A DNA stretch of 64,000 nt from contig NZ_JAELVR010000001.1 in the NCBI RefSeq assembly GCF_016428585.1, forward strand, positions 310,001 through 374,000, written 5' to 3'. Position numbers and translations under genes: made by a program. Each line of letters starts with the position of its first letter. Positions within the stretch are counted from its first letter, which is position 1. Of this stretch, positions 50,198-60,496 are shown in pieces. The notes beneath the pieces were generated by a model. It was given only the letters and a program-made list of their open reading frames with translations, searched no databases and had not been told where the DNA came from. The stretch comes from Sedimentitalea arenosa (GTDB lineage: Bacteria; Pseudomonadota; Alphaproteobacteria; Rhodobacterales; Rhodobacteraceae).

Positions 50198-52396
50198 TCA
50201 ATTGCTGCCCAAGTCATCCGTATGGGTCAGTTTCGGCACATCCGACGCCCCGGCAGAGCCGCGCCCGGACAGCGACGGGTTCTCCATGAAGAACCGGTGG
50301 CAGTTGAAGGCGAACTCGCCCTCGGGCAGGGGCGCGCGGATGAAGGCTCCGTCCGGGCCCATCACCCAGCTTTGCGCGACATCGGCGAGGTTGGCGGCCA
50401 TGACCTGGCTGACGATCTGGGCTTTCACGGTGGCGTTGTTGATCTCGACCAGGGTTTCCACGCGCCGGTTCAGGTTGCGCCCCATCCAGTCGGCCGAGGA
50501 GATGAAGACCCGCGCCTTCTTGCCCGGCAGTCCGACGCCATTGCCGAAACAGACGATGCGGGAGTGCTCAAGGAACCGTCCGACGATCGACTTGACGCGG
50601 ATGTTCTCGCTCAGCCCCTTGATACCGGGGCGTAGGCCGCAGATGCCACGGATCACCAGGCTGATCTTCACGCCGCCCTGGCTTGCCGCATAGAGCGCGT
50701 CGATCACCTCGCTGTCGATCAGCGAGTTCATCTTGGCCCAGATCTCGGCAGGTCGCCCGGCCTTGGCATGGTCGATCTCGGCCTCGATCATCTCGAGCAG
50801 GCGTTGTTTCAGGCTGATCGGCGAGATCGCGAGGTTTTCGAGCGCATCGGGCTGCGCGTAGCCCGACAGGAAATTGAACACCTTGGTCGCGTCGCGCCCC
50901 AGTGCGGTGTCACAGGTGAACAGCGACAGGTCGGTGTAGATGCGCGCCGTGATCGGGTGATAGTTGCCGGTCCCGTAGTGCGTATAGGTCACGAGGTTGT
51001 CGCCTTCGCGGCGCACCACGGTGCTGATCTTGGCGTGCGTCTTGAGGTCGAGAAAGCCATAGACCACATGCGCGCCCGCCCGTTCCAGCCGCCGCGACTG
51101 GCGGATATTGGCAGCCTCGTCGAACCGCGCCTTCAGTTCGACCAATGCCGTGACCGACTTGCCGTCCTCCGCCGCTTCGCAGAGTGCTTCGACAATGGGC
51201 GAGTTCTTGGACGTGCGATACAGCGTCTGCTTGATCGCAACCACGTCCGGATCACGCGCCGCCTGAGTCAGGAAGCGCACCACCATGTCGAAGGTCTCGT
51301 AGGGGTGGTGCAGCAGCATGTCCTTTTGCCGGATCGCGGCGAACATGTCGCCTTCGTGGTCGGTGACCCGTTCCGGTATCCGCGGCGTGAAGGACGGCCA
51401 GAGCAGGTCGGGTCGGGTGTCGAGCACCAGTTCGCTGACATCGGCCACACCGATCATGCCATCGATTTCCACCACCTCGGCGGTTTCGACGTTCAATTCC
51501 TGCATGATCGTCGCCATCAGCTTGGCGGGCGCTCCGGCCGAATGGGTCAGGCGGACGACCTCGCCTCGGCGGCGGCGTTTCAGCGCGACTTCGAATTCGC
51601 GCACCAGGTCTTCGGCTTCTTCTTCGACTTCCAGATCGCTGTCGCGCAGCACGCGGAACTCGAAATGCGCCTTGAGCTTGTAGCCGGGGAACAGGCTGCC
51701 GATCTGCTCGAGCAGCAGTTCCTCGAGCGGCAGGAACCGATGCGTTCCCGGTTCGGATGGCAGCGCGGCGAAGCGGTCGATCTGGTGCGGGATCGGCAGC
51801 AGCGCCTGCAGGGTGCTCTTGTCGCGGCTACGCTCGAGCTGAAGTGCGAGAGAGAAGCCGGTATTGGGGATGAACGGAAAGGGATGCGCCGGGTCGATCG
51901 CCAGGGGCGAGAGGACCGGAAACACCTTGTTCAGGAACACGTCGTCCAGGTGCTTCTTGTCGTCGGCCGTCAATTCGTCCCGCGTCAGGACCGATATCCC
52001 GGCCTCTTCCATCTCGTCCTGCAAGGAGGTCAGAACTTCCTGTTGGGACTGCATCAGCCTGCGGGCATTCTCGTTGATCAGCACGAGTTGCTCCGCCGGT
52101 GTCAGCCCGTCGTCTGCGGGTGTCACGTTGCCCGCATGGGCCAGTTCGCGCAGCCCTGCAACGCGCACAGTGTAGAACTCGTCCAGATTGGCCGCCGAGA
52201 TGGACAGGAACCGCAGCCGCTCCAACAGTGGAACGCGGGGATTCTCGGCCTCTTCCAGCACCCGCCAGTTGAACCCCAGCCAGCTCAGTTCTCGGTTGTA
52301 GAACCGTCCCGGCCCGGTGATGTCGAGCTCGGGCATGTCGACCGGGGCGGCGAAGGGCGAGGCGAGGAAATCTGCGTGTGTCATCTTGCTGCCCAT
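50198..52396 (-). CDS. ppk1: polyphosphate kinase 1
   Basis: Enzyme of 732 residues that polymerises the terminal phosphate of ATP into polyphosphate. Domain order: N domain (FYNRELSWLGFNWRVLEEAE), head domain, and two phospholipase-D-like C domains. The autophosphorylated histidine lies in YTHYGTGNYHPITAR, with the second catalytic His in DLKTHAKISTVVRR. ATG 52396 and ATG 52384 are both possible starts; neither has a strong ribosome site. It follows hda by 31 bases and precedes ppx on the minus strand. Confidence 0.96.
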   Translation of the reverse strand: MGSKMTHADFLASPFAAPVDMPELDITGPGRFYNRELSWLGFNWRVLEEAENPRVPLLERLRFLSISAANLDEFYTVRVAGLRELAHAGNVTPADDGLTPAEQLVLINENARRLMQSQQEVLTSLQDEMEEAGISVLTRDELTADDKKHLDDVFLNKVFPVLSPLAIDPAHPFPFIPNTGFSLALQLERSRDKSTLQALLPIPHQIDRFAALPSEPGTHRFLPLEELLLEQIGSLFPGYKLKAHFEFRVLRDSDLEVEEEAEDLVREFEVALKRRRRGEVVRLTHSAGAPAKLMATIMQELNVETAEVVEIDGMIGVADVSELVLDTRPDLLWPSFTPRIPERVTDHEGDMFAAIRQKDMLLHHPYETFDMVVRFLTQAARDPDVVAIKQTLYRTSKNSPIVEALCEAAEDGKSVTALVELKARFDEAANIRQSRRLERAGAHVVYGFLDLKTHAKISTVVRREGDNLVTYTHYGTGNYHPITARIYTDLSLFTCDTALGRDATKVFNFLSGYAQPDALENLAISPISLKQRLLEMIEAEIDHAKAGRPAEIWAKMNSLIDSEVIDALYAASQGGVKISLVIRGICGLRPGIKGLSENIRVKSIVGRFLEHSRIVCFGNGVGLPGKKARVFISSADWMGRNLNRRVETLVEINNATVKAQIVSQVMAANLADVAQSWVMGPDGAFIRAPLPEGEFAFNCHRFFMENPSLSGRGSAGASDVPKLTHTDDLGSN

Positions 52397-52427
52397 AATG
52401 TGGATATGTAACGCGTTAGTGTCGAGT

Positions 52428-53108
52428 CTAGGGGGTCTTGTCCCGCCCGCCAAGCAGATCGACCGCAAGCCGTCGCGACAGTTTGCGCCCCTGGTCCAGC
52501 GCGGCGCGGTCCAGTTGATCGACCACGCGGGCCGCGGCCTGGAAGGAACGGTCGATATGCGTCACGAGAAACGGGATCACGTCGGGCTTCGGCGTAATCT
52601 GTCGATCCGCGAACAGCTTGGCCAGAACCGCCGACAACAGCGCATCGTCCGGTGGTTGCAAGGCGACGTGGGTGGCCCCCTGCACGCGGCTCTGCAGATC
52701 GGGAAGCGACAGGTTCCAGAGATTGGGAGATGCCTCGCCGGTCAGGAGCAGACGGTGGCCTTGTGCCAGCGCAAGGTTGTGCAGGTGAAACAGAGCTTTC
52801 TGGGCGTCGGCATTCTCGGCGATGTCAGGCACGTCTTCCACAGCCACGCAGCCGCCGGCATGGTCGGGGATGGCGATTTCGGTCAGGTCGCGTGCGGACA
52901 CGATGCGCGCGCCGGTCCGATCGGCCCAGACATGGGTCAGGTGGGTCTTGCCCGATCCGCGCGGCCCTGTAAGCACCAGCTTGCCACCGGGCCAGGTGTC
53001 GGGATGGTCGATCATCGCCACGGCCAGTGCATTGCCGGGCGAGACGAAGAAATCCTCGCGGCCCAGGACCGGCCGGGCGGGCAGGTCGAAACTCAACTGA
53101 CGCGCCAT
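52428..53108 (-). CDS. hda: DnaA-related protein Hda (HdaA)
   Basis: AAA+ protein of 226 residues that, with the DNA polymerase sliding clamp, promotes hydrolysis of DnaA-bound ATP and so prevents over-initiation of replication. The N-terminal clamp-binding motif is present (MARQLSFDLPARP). Walker A is LTGPRGSGKTHL, Walker B-like VAVEDVPDI, and the C-terminal helical part LLSAVLAKLFADRQITPKPD. The start at 53108 lies one base after the stop of the AI-2E family gene, so the two are translationally coupled. Confidence 0.95.
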   Translation of the reverse strand: MARQLSFDLPARPVLGREDFFVSPGNALAVAMIDHPDTWPGGKLVLTGPRGSGKTHLTHVWADRTGARIVSARDLTEIAIPDHAGGCVAVEDVPDIAENADAQKALFHLHNLALAQGHRLLLTGEASPNLWNLSLPDLQSRVQGATHVALQPPDDALLSAVLAKLFADRQITPKPDVIPFLVTHIDRSFQAAARVVDQLDRAALDQGRKLSRRLAVDLLGGRDKTP

Positions 53109-53109
53109 G

Positions 53110-54183
53110 TCAGGAGGCGTCCTGATCCCGGTTTTCCGTGCCACGATAGAGCCGACTGTCCAGGTACTGGTTGACTGCAAAGCGCGCGATCACTCCGAGT
53201 GCGGCGGCCACCGGCACGGCCACCAGCATCCCGACGAAACCGAACAACGCCCCAAAAACGGACAGCGCCAGAAGCAGCCAGACCGGGTGCAGTCCGACCG
53301 AGTCGCCGACGAGCTTCGGGGTCAGAAAGTTGCCTTCGACGATCTGGCCGATCACGAATATCAGGGCCACCAGACCGATCGATGCCCATTCTCCCCAGAA
53401 TTGGAACAGGGCCAGCCCGATGGCGAGCGATCCCCCGATCATCGCGCCCAGATAGGGAATGAAGGTCACAAGCCCGGCGATGAAGCCGACGACCAGGCCG
53501 AACTGCAGACCCACCAGCATCAGCGCGACGGCGTAATATGTCCCCAGGATCAGGCTGACGGTGCCCATTCCACGAATGAAGCTGGCCAGCGTCTTGTCGA
53601 TGTCACCGGCGAGGCGACGGATCACCGGCGCATGTTCGCGCGGCAGAAGCTCGTCGATGCGGGCGACCATGCGGTCCCAATCAAGCAGCATGTAGACCGA
53701 GACGACCGGCACGATCACCAGCAGGACCACGATGTTCACGAATGATCCCAGAGACCCCAGCACGCCTTCGATGACCTGCGGGCCGCGCTCCTTGATCGCG
53801 GCGCCGATGGTGCTCAGCGTTTCTCGGGCGGTCGATCCTTCGACCAGGATCGAGGGGAACTGCTTGGTGATGAAGGCCTGCAGGTCGCGCATCAGTTGCG
53901 GCGCGATGTTCACGAGGTCGATCAACTGCGAAATCAGGGTCGGAATGACCAGCAGCAGCATGATGACCGAGGCCAGAATCGCGATGATCGTGATCACGGC
54001 TGTGGCCGCGACGCGCGACAGGCCGGCCTGCTCCAGCCGATCCGCGACCGGATCGATGAAATAGGCGATCGCGCTTCCCAGCACGAACGGCAGCAGCACG
54101 TCGCCGAGGAACCATAGAACCACGGCAAAGGCGATCGCGGCGACGCCCCAGTATCTGAGCTGATCCTTGACGGGAAGTGACAT
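53110..54183 (-). CDS. AI-2E/PurM-type family permease
   Basis: Membrane protein of 357 residues in the AI-2E transporter (UPF0118/PerM) family. Eight hydrophobic segments are seen; the family signature is in the C-terminal half, with FIAGLVTFIPYLGAMIGGSL and GQIVEGNFLTPKLVGDSVGL. Members include Na+/H+ antiporters and exporters of small molecules; the autoinducer-2 label is not a safe prediction. ATG 54183 (MSLPVKDQLRYWG) was chosen over ATG 54222. In many alphaproteobacteria this gene stands just before hda, as here. Confidence 0.92.
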   Translation of the reverse strand: MSLPVKDQLRYWGVAAIAFAVVLWFLGDVLLPFVLGSAIAYFIDPVADRLEQAGLSRVAATAVITIIAILASVIMLLLVIPTLISQLIDLVNIAPQLMRDLQAFITKQFPSILVEGSTARETLSTIGAAIKERGPQVIEGVLGSLGSFVNIVVLLVIVPVVSVYMLLDWDRMVARIDELLPREHAPVIRRLAGDIDKTLASFIRGMGTVSLILGTYYAVALMLVGLQFGLVVGFIAGLVTFIPYLGAMIGGSLAIGLALFQFWGEWASIGLVALIFVIGQIVEGNFLTPKLVGDSVGLHPVWLLLALSVFGALFGFVGMLVAVPVAAALGVIARFAVNQYLDSRLYRGTENRDQDAS

Positions 54184-54350
54184 GTCGGGTCCGGTCCGGT
54201 TTGCCTGTCCGACATCGCCCATAGGGCCCCGAGTTTCAAGGGCGATCGACAAGCCATGCTCTTCGCACCCGCGGGGACCATTGCCCGATTGCCTGCGGCT
54301 TCGGTTTCGCATAGACCGCGACGGACCACCTTTCACCAAAGAGTCCCGCC

Positions 54351-55691
54351 ATGCGCCTGTCCCGCTATTTCCTGCCTGTTCTGAAAGAAAATCCCGCAGA
54401 GGCACAGATCGTCAGCCATCGGCTGATGCTGCGCGCCGGGATGATCAAGCAGGCGCAGGCCGGTATCTATTCCTGGCTGCCGCTGGGCTACAAGGTGCTC
54501 AGGAATATCGAGACCATCGTTCACGAGGAGCAGGTCAGGGCAGGGCATATCCCGATGCTGATGCCGACGCTGCAATCGGCGGACCTGTGGCGCGAAAGCG
54601 GGCGCTATGACGATTACGGCGAAGAAATGCTGCGGATCACCGACCGGCACGGCCGCGACATGCTCTATGGTCCCACGAACGAGGAACTGATCACCGACAT
54701 TTTCCGCAGCCATGTCAGCAGCTACCGGGACCTGCCGCTGACTCTCTATCATATCCAGTGGAAATTCCGCGACGAGATCCGCCCCCGGTTCGGCGTGATG
54801 CGCGGTCGCGAGTTCCTGATGAAGGACGGCTACAACTTCGACGTCGACAAGGACTCGGCGCTGCACGCCTACAACCGTCACATGGTCAGTTACTTGCGCA
54901 CCTACGAGCGGATGGGTCTGCAGGCGATCCCGATGCGCGCGGATTCAGGCCCGATCGGCGGCGACAACACGCACGAGTTCCTCGTGCTCGCCGAGACCGG
55001 CGAAAGCGAAGTGTTCTATGACAGCGCCATTCTCGATCTGAAATTCGGCGACCGGGTCGTCGCCTACGACAGCCGAGAGGAATGCGCCGAAATCGTGCGG
55101 GAATGGACCACACCCTATGCCCGCACCGACGAGACCCACGACCCGGCGCTGTTTGACGCGATCCCCGAGGAGCGGCGCAAGACCAGCCGCGGCATCGAGG
55201 TGGGGCAGATCTTCTACTTCGGCACCAAGTATTCCGAGCCCCTTGGCGCGACCGTGCAGAATGCCGAGGGCAAGGCCGTGCCGGTCCACATGGGCAGCCA
55301 CGGTATCGGTGTCTCGCGTCTACTTGGTGCGATCATCGAGGCCAGCCATGACGACAAGGGGATCATCTGGCCCGAAGGCGTGACACCGTTCCATTGCGGC
55401 ATCGTCAACCTGAAACAGGGCGACGCCGAGGCCGACACCGCCTGCGAAACGCTCTATGCGGCGCTGACCGCCATCGGGCTCGAACCGCTCTATGACGACC
55501 GGAATGAACGCGCCGGCGGCAAGTTCGCGACGATGGACCTGATCGGCCTGCCTTGGCGCATCACCGTCGGGCCGCGCGGACTGAAGAACGGTGTCGTCGA
55601 ACTTACCAGCCGCCGCACCGGCGAGAGTGAGGAACTGACGTCCGAACTCGCGGTTCGCAAGGTGGCCGAGATCTACGGCAAGACCGGGTGA
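54351..55691 (+). CDS. proS: prolyl-tRNA synthetase, short bacterial type
   Basis: Class II synthetase of 446 residues. Motif 2 is seen in [20 protein letters not shown], motif 3 in [20 protein letters not shown], and motif 1 around [20 protein letters not shown]. The large INS editing domain (about 180 residues between motifs 2 and 3) found in E. coli ProS is missing, as is normal for alphaproteobacteria, which use a separate ProXp-type deacylase for Ala-tRNA(Pro). The ATG at 54351 starts the family [16 protein letters not shown] glycosyltransferase gene starts 4 bases after its stop. Confidence 0.97.
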   Translation: MRLSRYFLPVLKENPAEAQIVSHRLMLRAGMIKQAQAGIYSWLPLGYKVLRNIETIVHEEQVRAGHIPMLMPTLQSADLWRESGRYDDYGEEMLRITDRHGRDMLYGPTNEELITDIFRSHVSSYRDLPLTLYHIQWKFRDEIRPRFGVMRGREFLMKDGYNFDVDKDSALHAYNRHMVSYLRTYERMGLQAIPMRADSGPIGGDNTHEFLVLAETGESEVFYDSAILDLKFGDRVVAYDSREECAEIVREWTTPYARTDETHDPALFDAIPEERRKTSRGIEVGQIFYFGTKYSEPLGATVQNAEGKAVPVHMGSHGIGVSRLLGAIIEASHDDKGIIWPEGVTPFHCGIVNLKQGDAEADTACETLYAALTAIGLEPLYDDRNERAGGKFATMDLIGLPWRITVGPRGLKNGVVELTSRRTGESEELTSELAVRKVAEIYGKTG

Positions 55692-55695
55692 ACAA

Positions 55696-56571
55696 ATGCA
55701 GTCCCCGCCGGCGATCTCTGTCATCACCGTCACGTACAACCTGATTGATGCGGGCCGGCGCGATAGTTTCGAGCGTGTGGTGGATTGTGTTCGAAAACAG
55801 ACCTGTCCCAACCTCGAACATGTGATCCAGGACGGCGGATCGACGGACGGAACACAGGCTTTCATCGAAGAGGTCGTCACGGGCGATCCAGCGATCCGGT
55901 TTGAAAGCGAGCCCGATTCAGGCCTCTATGATGGGATGAACAGGGCGGTCGAGCGGGCCACCGGCGATTACGTCCTGTTTCTCAATTCCGATGATTCCCT
56001 GGCGTCAGACGACATCCTGTCCCACGTTCAGGCGCAGCTTGAAAAGCACAGGCCCGATTTCGCTTATGGCGCCACGGCCTCGCAGGATGCCGATGGGCGT
56101 GCACAGGTCTCGCGGCGCATGTCGCTCAAGGCGGTGCTGCAACGGATGCCGTTCTGTCACAACTCGGTCCTGATCCGGCGCGATGTGTTTCGCGCACTCG
56201 GCGGGCACGACACTTCTTATCGTGTTGCGGCCGACTACGATCTTGTGCTGCGCATGGTGGCGGCAGGATATCGTGGTCTGCGCATAGAGCAGCCGATCTC
56301 GTTGTTCTGGACACGTGGCGTATCGGCGGATGACGACAAGGTCGCGACGGATTATGCCCGCGTCTGGCAACACTTCTTTCGCGATCATGCTGCGGCGCAA
56401 ACGCTTGTGCTGGAGGATTTCAAGCAATTCTATCACCAGGGACATATGCCGCTTGGGCTGCTGCTCGAAACCTTGCGCCGCCGCGACGTGCCTGCGCCGA
56501 TCCGAAGGGCCGCGCGACATGGGGCTGCGAAATCGTTCCGACGCAAACTGCAACCCTGGCGCAGGTATTGA
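55696..56571 (+). CDS. family 2 glycosyltransferase
   Basis: GT-A enzyme of 291 residues. Nucleotide-sugar site: ISVITVTYNLIDAG at the start, HVIQDGGSTDGTQAF, SEPDSGLYDGMNRAVERATG, and a DxD-like metal motif in LFLNSDDSLAS. The C-terminal half has DYDLVLRMVAAGYRG and a basic end (FRRKLQPWRRY) suited to membrane association. It would add a sugar to a surface glycan or lipid; donor and acceptor are unknown. It begins 4 bases after proS and is followed by two further glycan genes. Confidence 0.92.
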   Translation: MQSPPAISVITVTYNLIDAGRRDSFERVVDCVRKQTCPNLEHVIQDGGSTDGTQAFIEEVVTGDPAIRFESEPDSGLYDGMNRAVERATGDYVLFLNSDDSLASDDILSHVQAQLEKHRPDFAYGATASQDADGRAQVSRRMSLKAVLQRMPFCHNSVLIRRDVFRALGGHDTSYRVAADYDLVLRMVAAGYRGLRIEQPISLFWTRGVSADDDKVATDYARVWQHFFRDHAAAQTLVLEDFKQFYHQGHMPLGLLLETLRRRDVPAPIRRAARHGAAKSFRRKLQPWRRY

Positions 56572-56581
56572 GGATCAACAC

Positions 56582-57427
56582 ATGGTCCCGATCCATGTCA
56601 TAAACCTCGACCGCGTGCCAAGGCGCTGGACATTCGTGCACGACCAGTTCGTGGCGGCAGGGCTCGGCCAGGCGGTGCATCGGTTCTCGGCGGTCGACGC
56701 GCGCGCGCCGGACTTCGTCGCACCTGGTTATGCCCCGCACAGCTGGGGCGACCGGTGGGAGCTGGAACTGGGTGAACAGGCGATCTTCGAAAGCCACAGG
56801 GCCGCCTGGCACCTCGTGCGTGACCAAGCCCCGCACGGTGCCGTGATCTGCGAGGATGATATCCTCGTGTCGGGCGAGTTCGCCAAGGTGCTGGAGGCGT
56901 TGCCGGATGCAGACCTTGGCCTTGTCAAGCTCGATGGATTCAACTCGGTGCGCCGCTATGGTCCTCTGGAGAAAATTGGATCGCTCTGCGTCCGTCAAAT
57001 CCTCGAACCGGTGCCAAGCGCTGCCTGTTATTTCGTCAACCGCAGCTCCGCCGACAGGCTGATCGAGGAGTCCCGCGCCTATTGCGCGACTCTCGACGAC
57101 TATCTTTTTGCGCCGCGCGCAGGGCTGCCTCCGGTGCAGCTGTTTCCCGCCGTTGCGGTGCAGGGTATGTGCTGTGCCTCGCTTGAGGGCGCTGGCCTGC
57201 CCGACTGGATCGGGCAGAGCGAGCGTGCCGATGCGCACAGCGCGCGTCGTGCGGGGAAGGGGCCAACTGCCTATCGCGCCGGCAAGGAACTGTCTCGACT
57301 TGCCCGTCGCATGGGCCGCGCGGCGGGGGCTGACCGCCGCTTGCTGGATCGCGGAGGACTGATCGATTGCCCTCATCTTGCGCCCGATCTGCCGCCTTAC
57401 CGCGTCGGCGAGGGCGCGCCTGAATGA
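56582..57427 (+). CDS. family 25 glycosyltransferase (LPS biosynthesis type)
   Basis: Protein of 281 residues with the GT25 signature: MVPIHVINLDRVPRRWTFVH at the start, AIFESHRAAWHLVRDQAPHG, then VICEDDILVSGEF with the acidic metal motif. GT25 enzymes often add galactose to lipooligosaccharide. The ATG at 56582 follows the GT2 stop by 10 bases. Its last codons overlap the next gene (ATGA). The C-terminal 60 residues are very basic. Confidence 0.9.
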   Translation: MVPIHVINLDRVPRRWTFVHDQFVAAGLGQAVHRFSAVDARAPDFVAPGYAPHSWGDRWELELGEQAIFESHRAAWHLVRDQAPHGAVICEDDILVSGEFAKVLEALPDADLGLVKLDGFNSVRRYGPLEKIGSLCVRQILEPVPSAACYFVNRSSADRLIEESRAYCATLDDYLFAPRAGLPPVQLFPAVAVQGMCCASLEGAGLPDWIGQSERADAHSARRAGKGPTAYRAGKELSRLARRMGRAAGADRRLLDRGGLIDCPHLAPDLPPYRVGEGAPE

Positions 57428-58440
57428 ACGCGCCTGATCGCTATCCTGATACCAAGGACGAGCCGGTCACCTTTGTCACGATCGCATTTTCAGGTGACCT
57501 GGCGCTGATCCGGTTGCAAGCGCGGTCCATGGCGCGGTTTCTCAGGCCTGAGGAGGTCGGGGAGATTCTTCTGGTCATGAACGAGGCGGACGAAACCGCA
57601 TTGCGCCGTGCTCTCACGTCGCTTGCGGCCGACTACGGTCCGCATCGCGAAAAGCTGCGCATCTTGACCGGCGACGAGGTTCTGATGGGTCGGGAGCGCA
57701 CGCGCCAACCCACTTTGTTCGAGCGGGTTTATGTCGAAAACCGGTTCCGCCTTCCTTTCCTGCGACGCGGCGGGTGGCGGGGGGGCAACGGATACCGGAT
57801 GCAGCAGGCGCTGAAGCTTGCGTCGGCCCGGGCCGCACGTTTTCGGCGCATGGTGATACTCGATGGCAAGAACATCTTCCTGCGTGCGCCCCGTCCGAAT
57901 GAATGGTTCGCCGCGGACGGTCGGGCGCGTCTCGCCTATGAAACGGTCGGCCCCGCCTTTCATCGAAACTGGCTGCGCGAGAGCCTTGATATGTTGGACG
58001 TGCGCGTTCCGCCCGAGAAGGTGCAAGAAACCTCTGGATATACCACGCCCTATCCGGTCAGCCGTAGGCTTGTTCTGGACGTTTTGGACGCTCTTGAGTC
58101 GCGCCACGGTTCGGTTCAGTCGGTATTCGCAGGAAAACGCCGACCGTCCGAGTTCATGCTGATATTTGCGTTTTGCCTCAAGCATTTCGGCGGACCGCAC
58201 GCGGTCTTCGAGAATGTGGAGAAGGAGCAGGTCGGCCTGTGGGACAGCTTCGATGCGCAGGCGCGGGACAAGGCTCTGACCGCGGCTGAAACCGACACTC
58301 CGCTCACCTTCGGTTTGCATCGCAACACGGTTTCGCAGCTTGACGCGGTGGGCCGCCGCCGTATCGTCACGCTCTTCGCGGAGCGGGGAATCGACATTTC
58401 CACAGTGGTGCCGGATGCTTCGCCCGCGCAGGACGACTGA
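57424..58440 (+). CDS. DUF6492-like putative glycosyltransferase
   Basis: Protein of 338 residues without signal peptide or membrane helix. It begins with a GT-A-like strand (PVTFVTIAFSGDLALIRLQA) and includes NGYRMQQALKLASARAARFR followed by MVILDGKNIFLRAP, where DGKN takes the place of the usual DxD motif. This resembles the DUF6492 group found in bacterial polysaccharide loci. The start overlaps the GT25 stop (ATGA). Function is inferred from fold pattern and context only. Confidence 0.75.
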   Translation: MNAPDRYPDTKDEPVTFVTIAFSGDLALIRLQARSMARFLRPEEVGEILLVMNEADETALRRALTSLAADYGPHREKLRILTGDEVLMGRERTRQPTLFERVYVENRFRLPFLRRGGWRGGNGYRMQQALKLASARAARFRRMVILDGKNIFLRAPRPNEWFAADGRARLAYETVGPAFHRNWLRESLDMLDVRVPPEKVQETSGYTTPYPVSRRLVLDVLDALESRHGSVQSVFAGKRRPSEFMLIFAFCLKHFGGPHAVFENVEKEQVGLWDSFDAQARDKALTAAETDTPLTFGLHRNTVSQLDAVGRRRIVTLFAERGIDISTVVPDASPAQDD

Positions 58441-58478
58441 CACACACCCGCGCGCAATCACAGAACCCAGGAGACCGC

Positions 58479-59765
58479 ATGGTCAGGAGCCCAGCCCCCT
58501 TCGCCGCCTTCGAATGGACCATCGCATGGCGTTACTTGCGGGCCCGCCGGGCCGAAGGCGGTGTCAGCGTGATGACCTGGATCAGCCTGATCGGGATTAC
58601 GCTGGCTGTCTTCGCCTTGATCGCGACCCTCGCGGTGCGCTCGGGGTTCCGGACCGAATTCGTCGGCACCATCCTCGGGGCGAACGCCCATGTGACCGTG
58701 TACAACGCGGCGGAGGTCGATGCACAAGGCCGCCTGAGTCGCACCATTGCGGACTACGAGGCCATGGCCGAGCGAGTCGCGCAAGTGCCCGGCGTCATTC
58801 GGGTGGCACCGCTGGTCAAGGGACAGGTGATGGCCAGCCTGCAAGGCAGCAATGCCGGGGTCGAGGTCTTTGGGATCGCGCCGGTCGATCTGCAGGGTCT
58901 GCCTGGTATCGCCGAGGCCGAGCAGGCGTTCGGGGATCTGTCGCGCTTTCCTGAAGGCGTCGCCATCGGCGCGGGCGTCGCGCGGGCTTTGGGCGCGGGC
59001 GTCGGCGACCGAATCAAGCTGATTTCTCCCGACGGGGTGCGCACTGCCTTCGGCACCAGCCCGCGCGTGAATGCCTATGAGATCGTCTATGTCTTTTCGG
59101 CCGGGCGCTACGACATCGACCGCACCCGGCTCTATATGCCGTTCGCCGAGGCACAGAGCTATTTCAACCGCGAGGGGGTGGCGGACGAGCTCGAGGTGAT
59201 GGTGAGCGACCCGGAAGACGTCAATCCGATCGCCTTGAACATCCTGCGCGCGGCGGGCGAGCGGGCGCAGGTCTGGACCTGGCGCGACGCGTCGGGTGGG
59301 TTCCTGCGGGCGCTTGAAGTCGAGGACAACGTCATGTTCATCATCCTGTCTATCCTCGTGCTGATTGCCACGATGAACATCGTCTCGGGCCTGATCATGC
59401 TGGTCAAGAACAAGGGGCGTGATATCGGCATCCTGCGCACCATCGGATTGAGCGAAGGCTCGGTCATGCGCATCTTCTTCATCTGCGGCGCGTTTACGGG
59501 AGTGCTTGGGACCATGTTCGGGGTTATCCTTGGATGTCTCTTCGCGCTCTACATCGATCCGATCTTCTCGTTGGTGAATTACGTGATGGGCGGTGGAGTC
59601 TGGGATCCGTCGATCCGGGGGATCTATGCCCTGCCGGCGGAGTTGCGTCTGACCGATGTGCTGTCGGCGGTCTCCTTGTCGCTCGGCCTCTCGTTTCTGG
59701 TCACTCTGTTCCCGGCCCGGCGCGCGGCGCGGATGAACCCGGTGGAGGCGTTGCGCTATGAATGA
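58479..59765 (+). CDS. lolC: lipoprotein-releasing ABC transporter, permease LolC/E
   Basis: Inner-membrane permease of 428 residues with the MacB/LolC layout: N-terminal [20 protein letters not shown], one helix at about 28-52, a large periplasmic domain (about 53-270) and three C-terminal helices (about 278-420) with [20 protein letters not shown], then [16 protein letters not shown]. With LolD it lifts outer-membrane lipoproteins from the inner membrane to LolA. One permease gene is seen, as in alphaproteobacteria with a LolF-type homodimer. The ATG at 58479 follows CCCAGGAGACC. Confidence 0.94.
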   Translation: MVRSPAPFAAFEWTIAWRYLRARRAEGGVSVMTWISLIGITLAVFALIATLAVRSGFRTEFVGTILGANAHVTVYNAAEVDAQGRLSRTIADYEAMAERVAQVPGVIRVAPLVKGQVMASLQGSNAGVEVFGIAPVDLQGLPGIAEAEQAFGDLSRFPEGVAIGAGVARALGAGVGDRIKLISPDGVRTAFGTSPRVNAYEIVYVFSAGRYDIDRTRLYMPFAEAQSYFNREGVADELEVMVSDPEDVNPIALNILRAAGERAQVWTWRDASGGFLRALEVEDNVMFIILSILVLIATMNIVSGLIMLVKNKGRDIGILRTIGLSEGSVMRIFFICGAFTGVLGTMFGVILGCLFALYIDPIFSLVNYVMGGGVWDPSIRGIYALPAELRLTDVLSAVSLSLGLSFLVTLFPARRAARMNPVEALRYE

Positions 59766-60462
59766 ACCGGTCTTGTCGCTGTCCGGAATCTCGAAATCCT
59801 ACAATCGCGGAACGCCCGGCGAGGTCGAGGTGCTGCGCGGGCTCGATCTGGACCTGCACGCCGGCGAAATCGTGGCGCTGGTCGCGCCCTCGGGCGCCGG
59901 CAAGTCGACCCTTCTGCATATCGCCGGGCTACTCGATACGCCGGACACGGGACAGGTCAGGATCTGCGGTGAGGATGCCGGCACGCGCAGCGACCGGGGT
60001 CGCACCGCCGTGCGCCGGCGCGACGTGGGCTTCGTCTACCAGTTCCACCACCTTCTGCCGGAATTCTCTGCGCGCGAGAACATCATGCTGCCGCAACGGG
60101 CCAACGGCACCTCTGCCGATGCGGCCCGGGCCCGGGCTGATCTCCTGCTCGACCGTGTCGGCATCGCCGCGCGCGCGGATCATCGCCCGGCGGCCCTGTC
60201 CGGCGGTGAACAGCAGCGCGTGGCGTTCTGCCGGGCGTTGGCGAATGAACCCCGTTTGCTACTGGCGGACGAACCGACAGGCAATCTCGACCCGGCGACA
60301 TCGGGCCAGGTTTTCGATGTGCTGATGGAGCTTGTCGCGCAGACCGGTCTTGCGGCCCTGATCGCGACCCACAACATCGAACTGGCCGCGCGCATGGATC
60401 GGGTTCTGCGCTTGGACAACGGACGGCTGGTCGACGTTGCCGGGCCTGTGCACTTGGCCTGA
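59758..60462 (+). CDS. lolD: lipoprotein-releasing ABC transporter, ATPase LolD
   Basis: ABC ATPase of 234 residues: Walker [11 protein letters not shown]-loop in [14 protein letters not shown], signature [10 protein letters not shown], Walker [13 protein letters not shown] and the switch histidine in LIATHNIE. It powers the LolC/E permease and overlaps its gene by 8 bases. LolD-type proteins have the LLPEF element after the Q-loop, present here. The lipoprotein genes in this window are among the possible clients. No clear terminator follows the gene. Confidence 0.95.
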   Translation: MNEPVLSLSGISKSYNRGTPGEVEVLRGLDLDLHAGEIVALVAPSGAGKSTLLHIAGLLDTPDTGQVRICGEDAGTRSDRGRTAVRRRDVGFVYQFHHLLPEFSARENIMLPQRANGTSADAARARADLLLDRVGIAARADHRPAALSGGEQQRVAFCRALANEPRLLLADEPTGNLDPATSGQVFDVLMELVAQTGLAALIATHNIELAARMDRVLRLDNGRLVDVAGPVHLA

Positions 60463-60496
60463 GCCGAAGGCCCGCCCGCAGGCGTCACTTGTCCTG

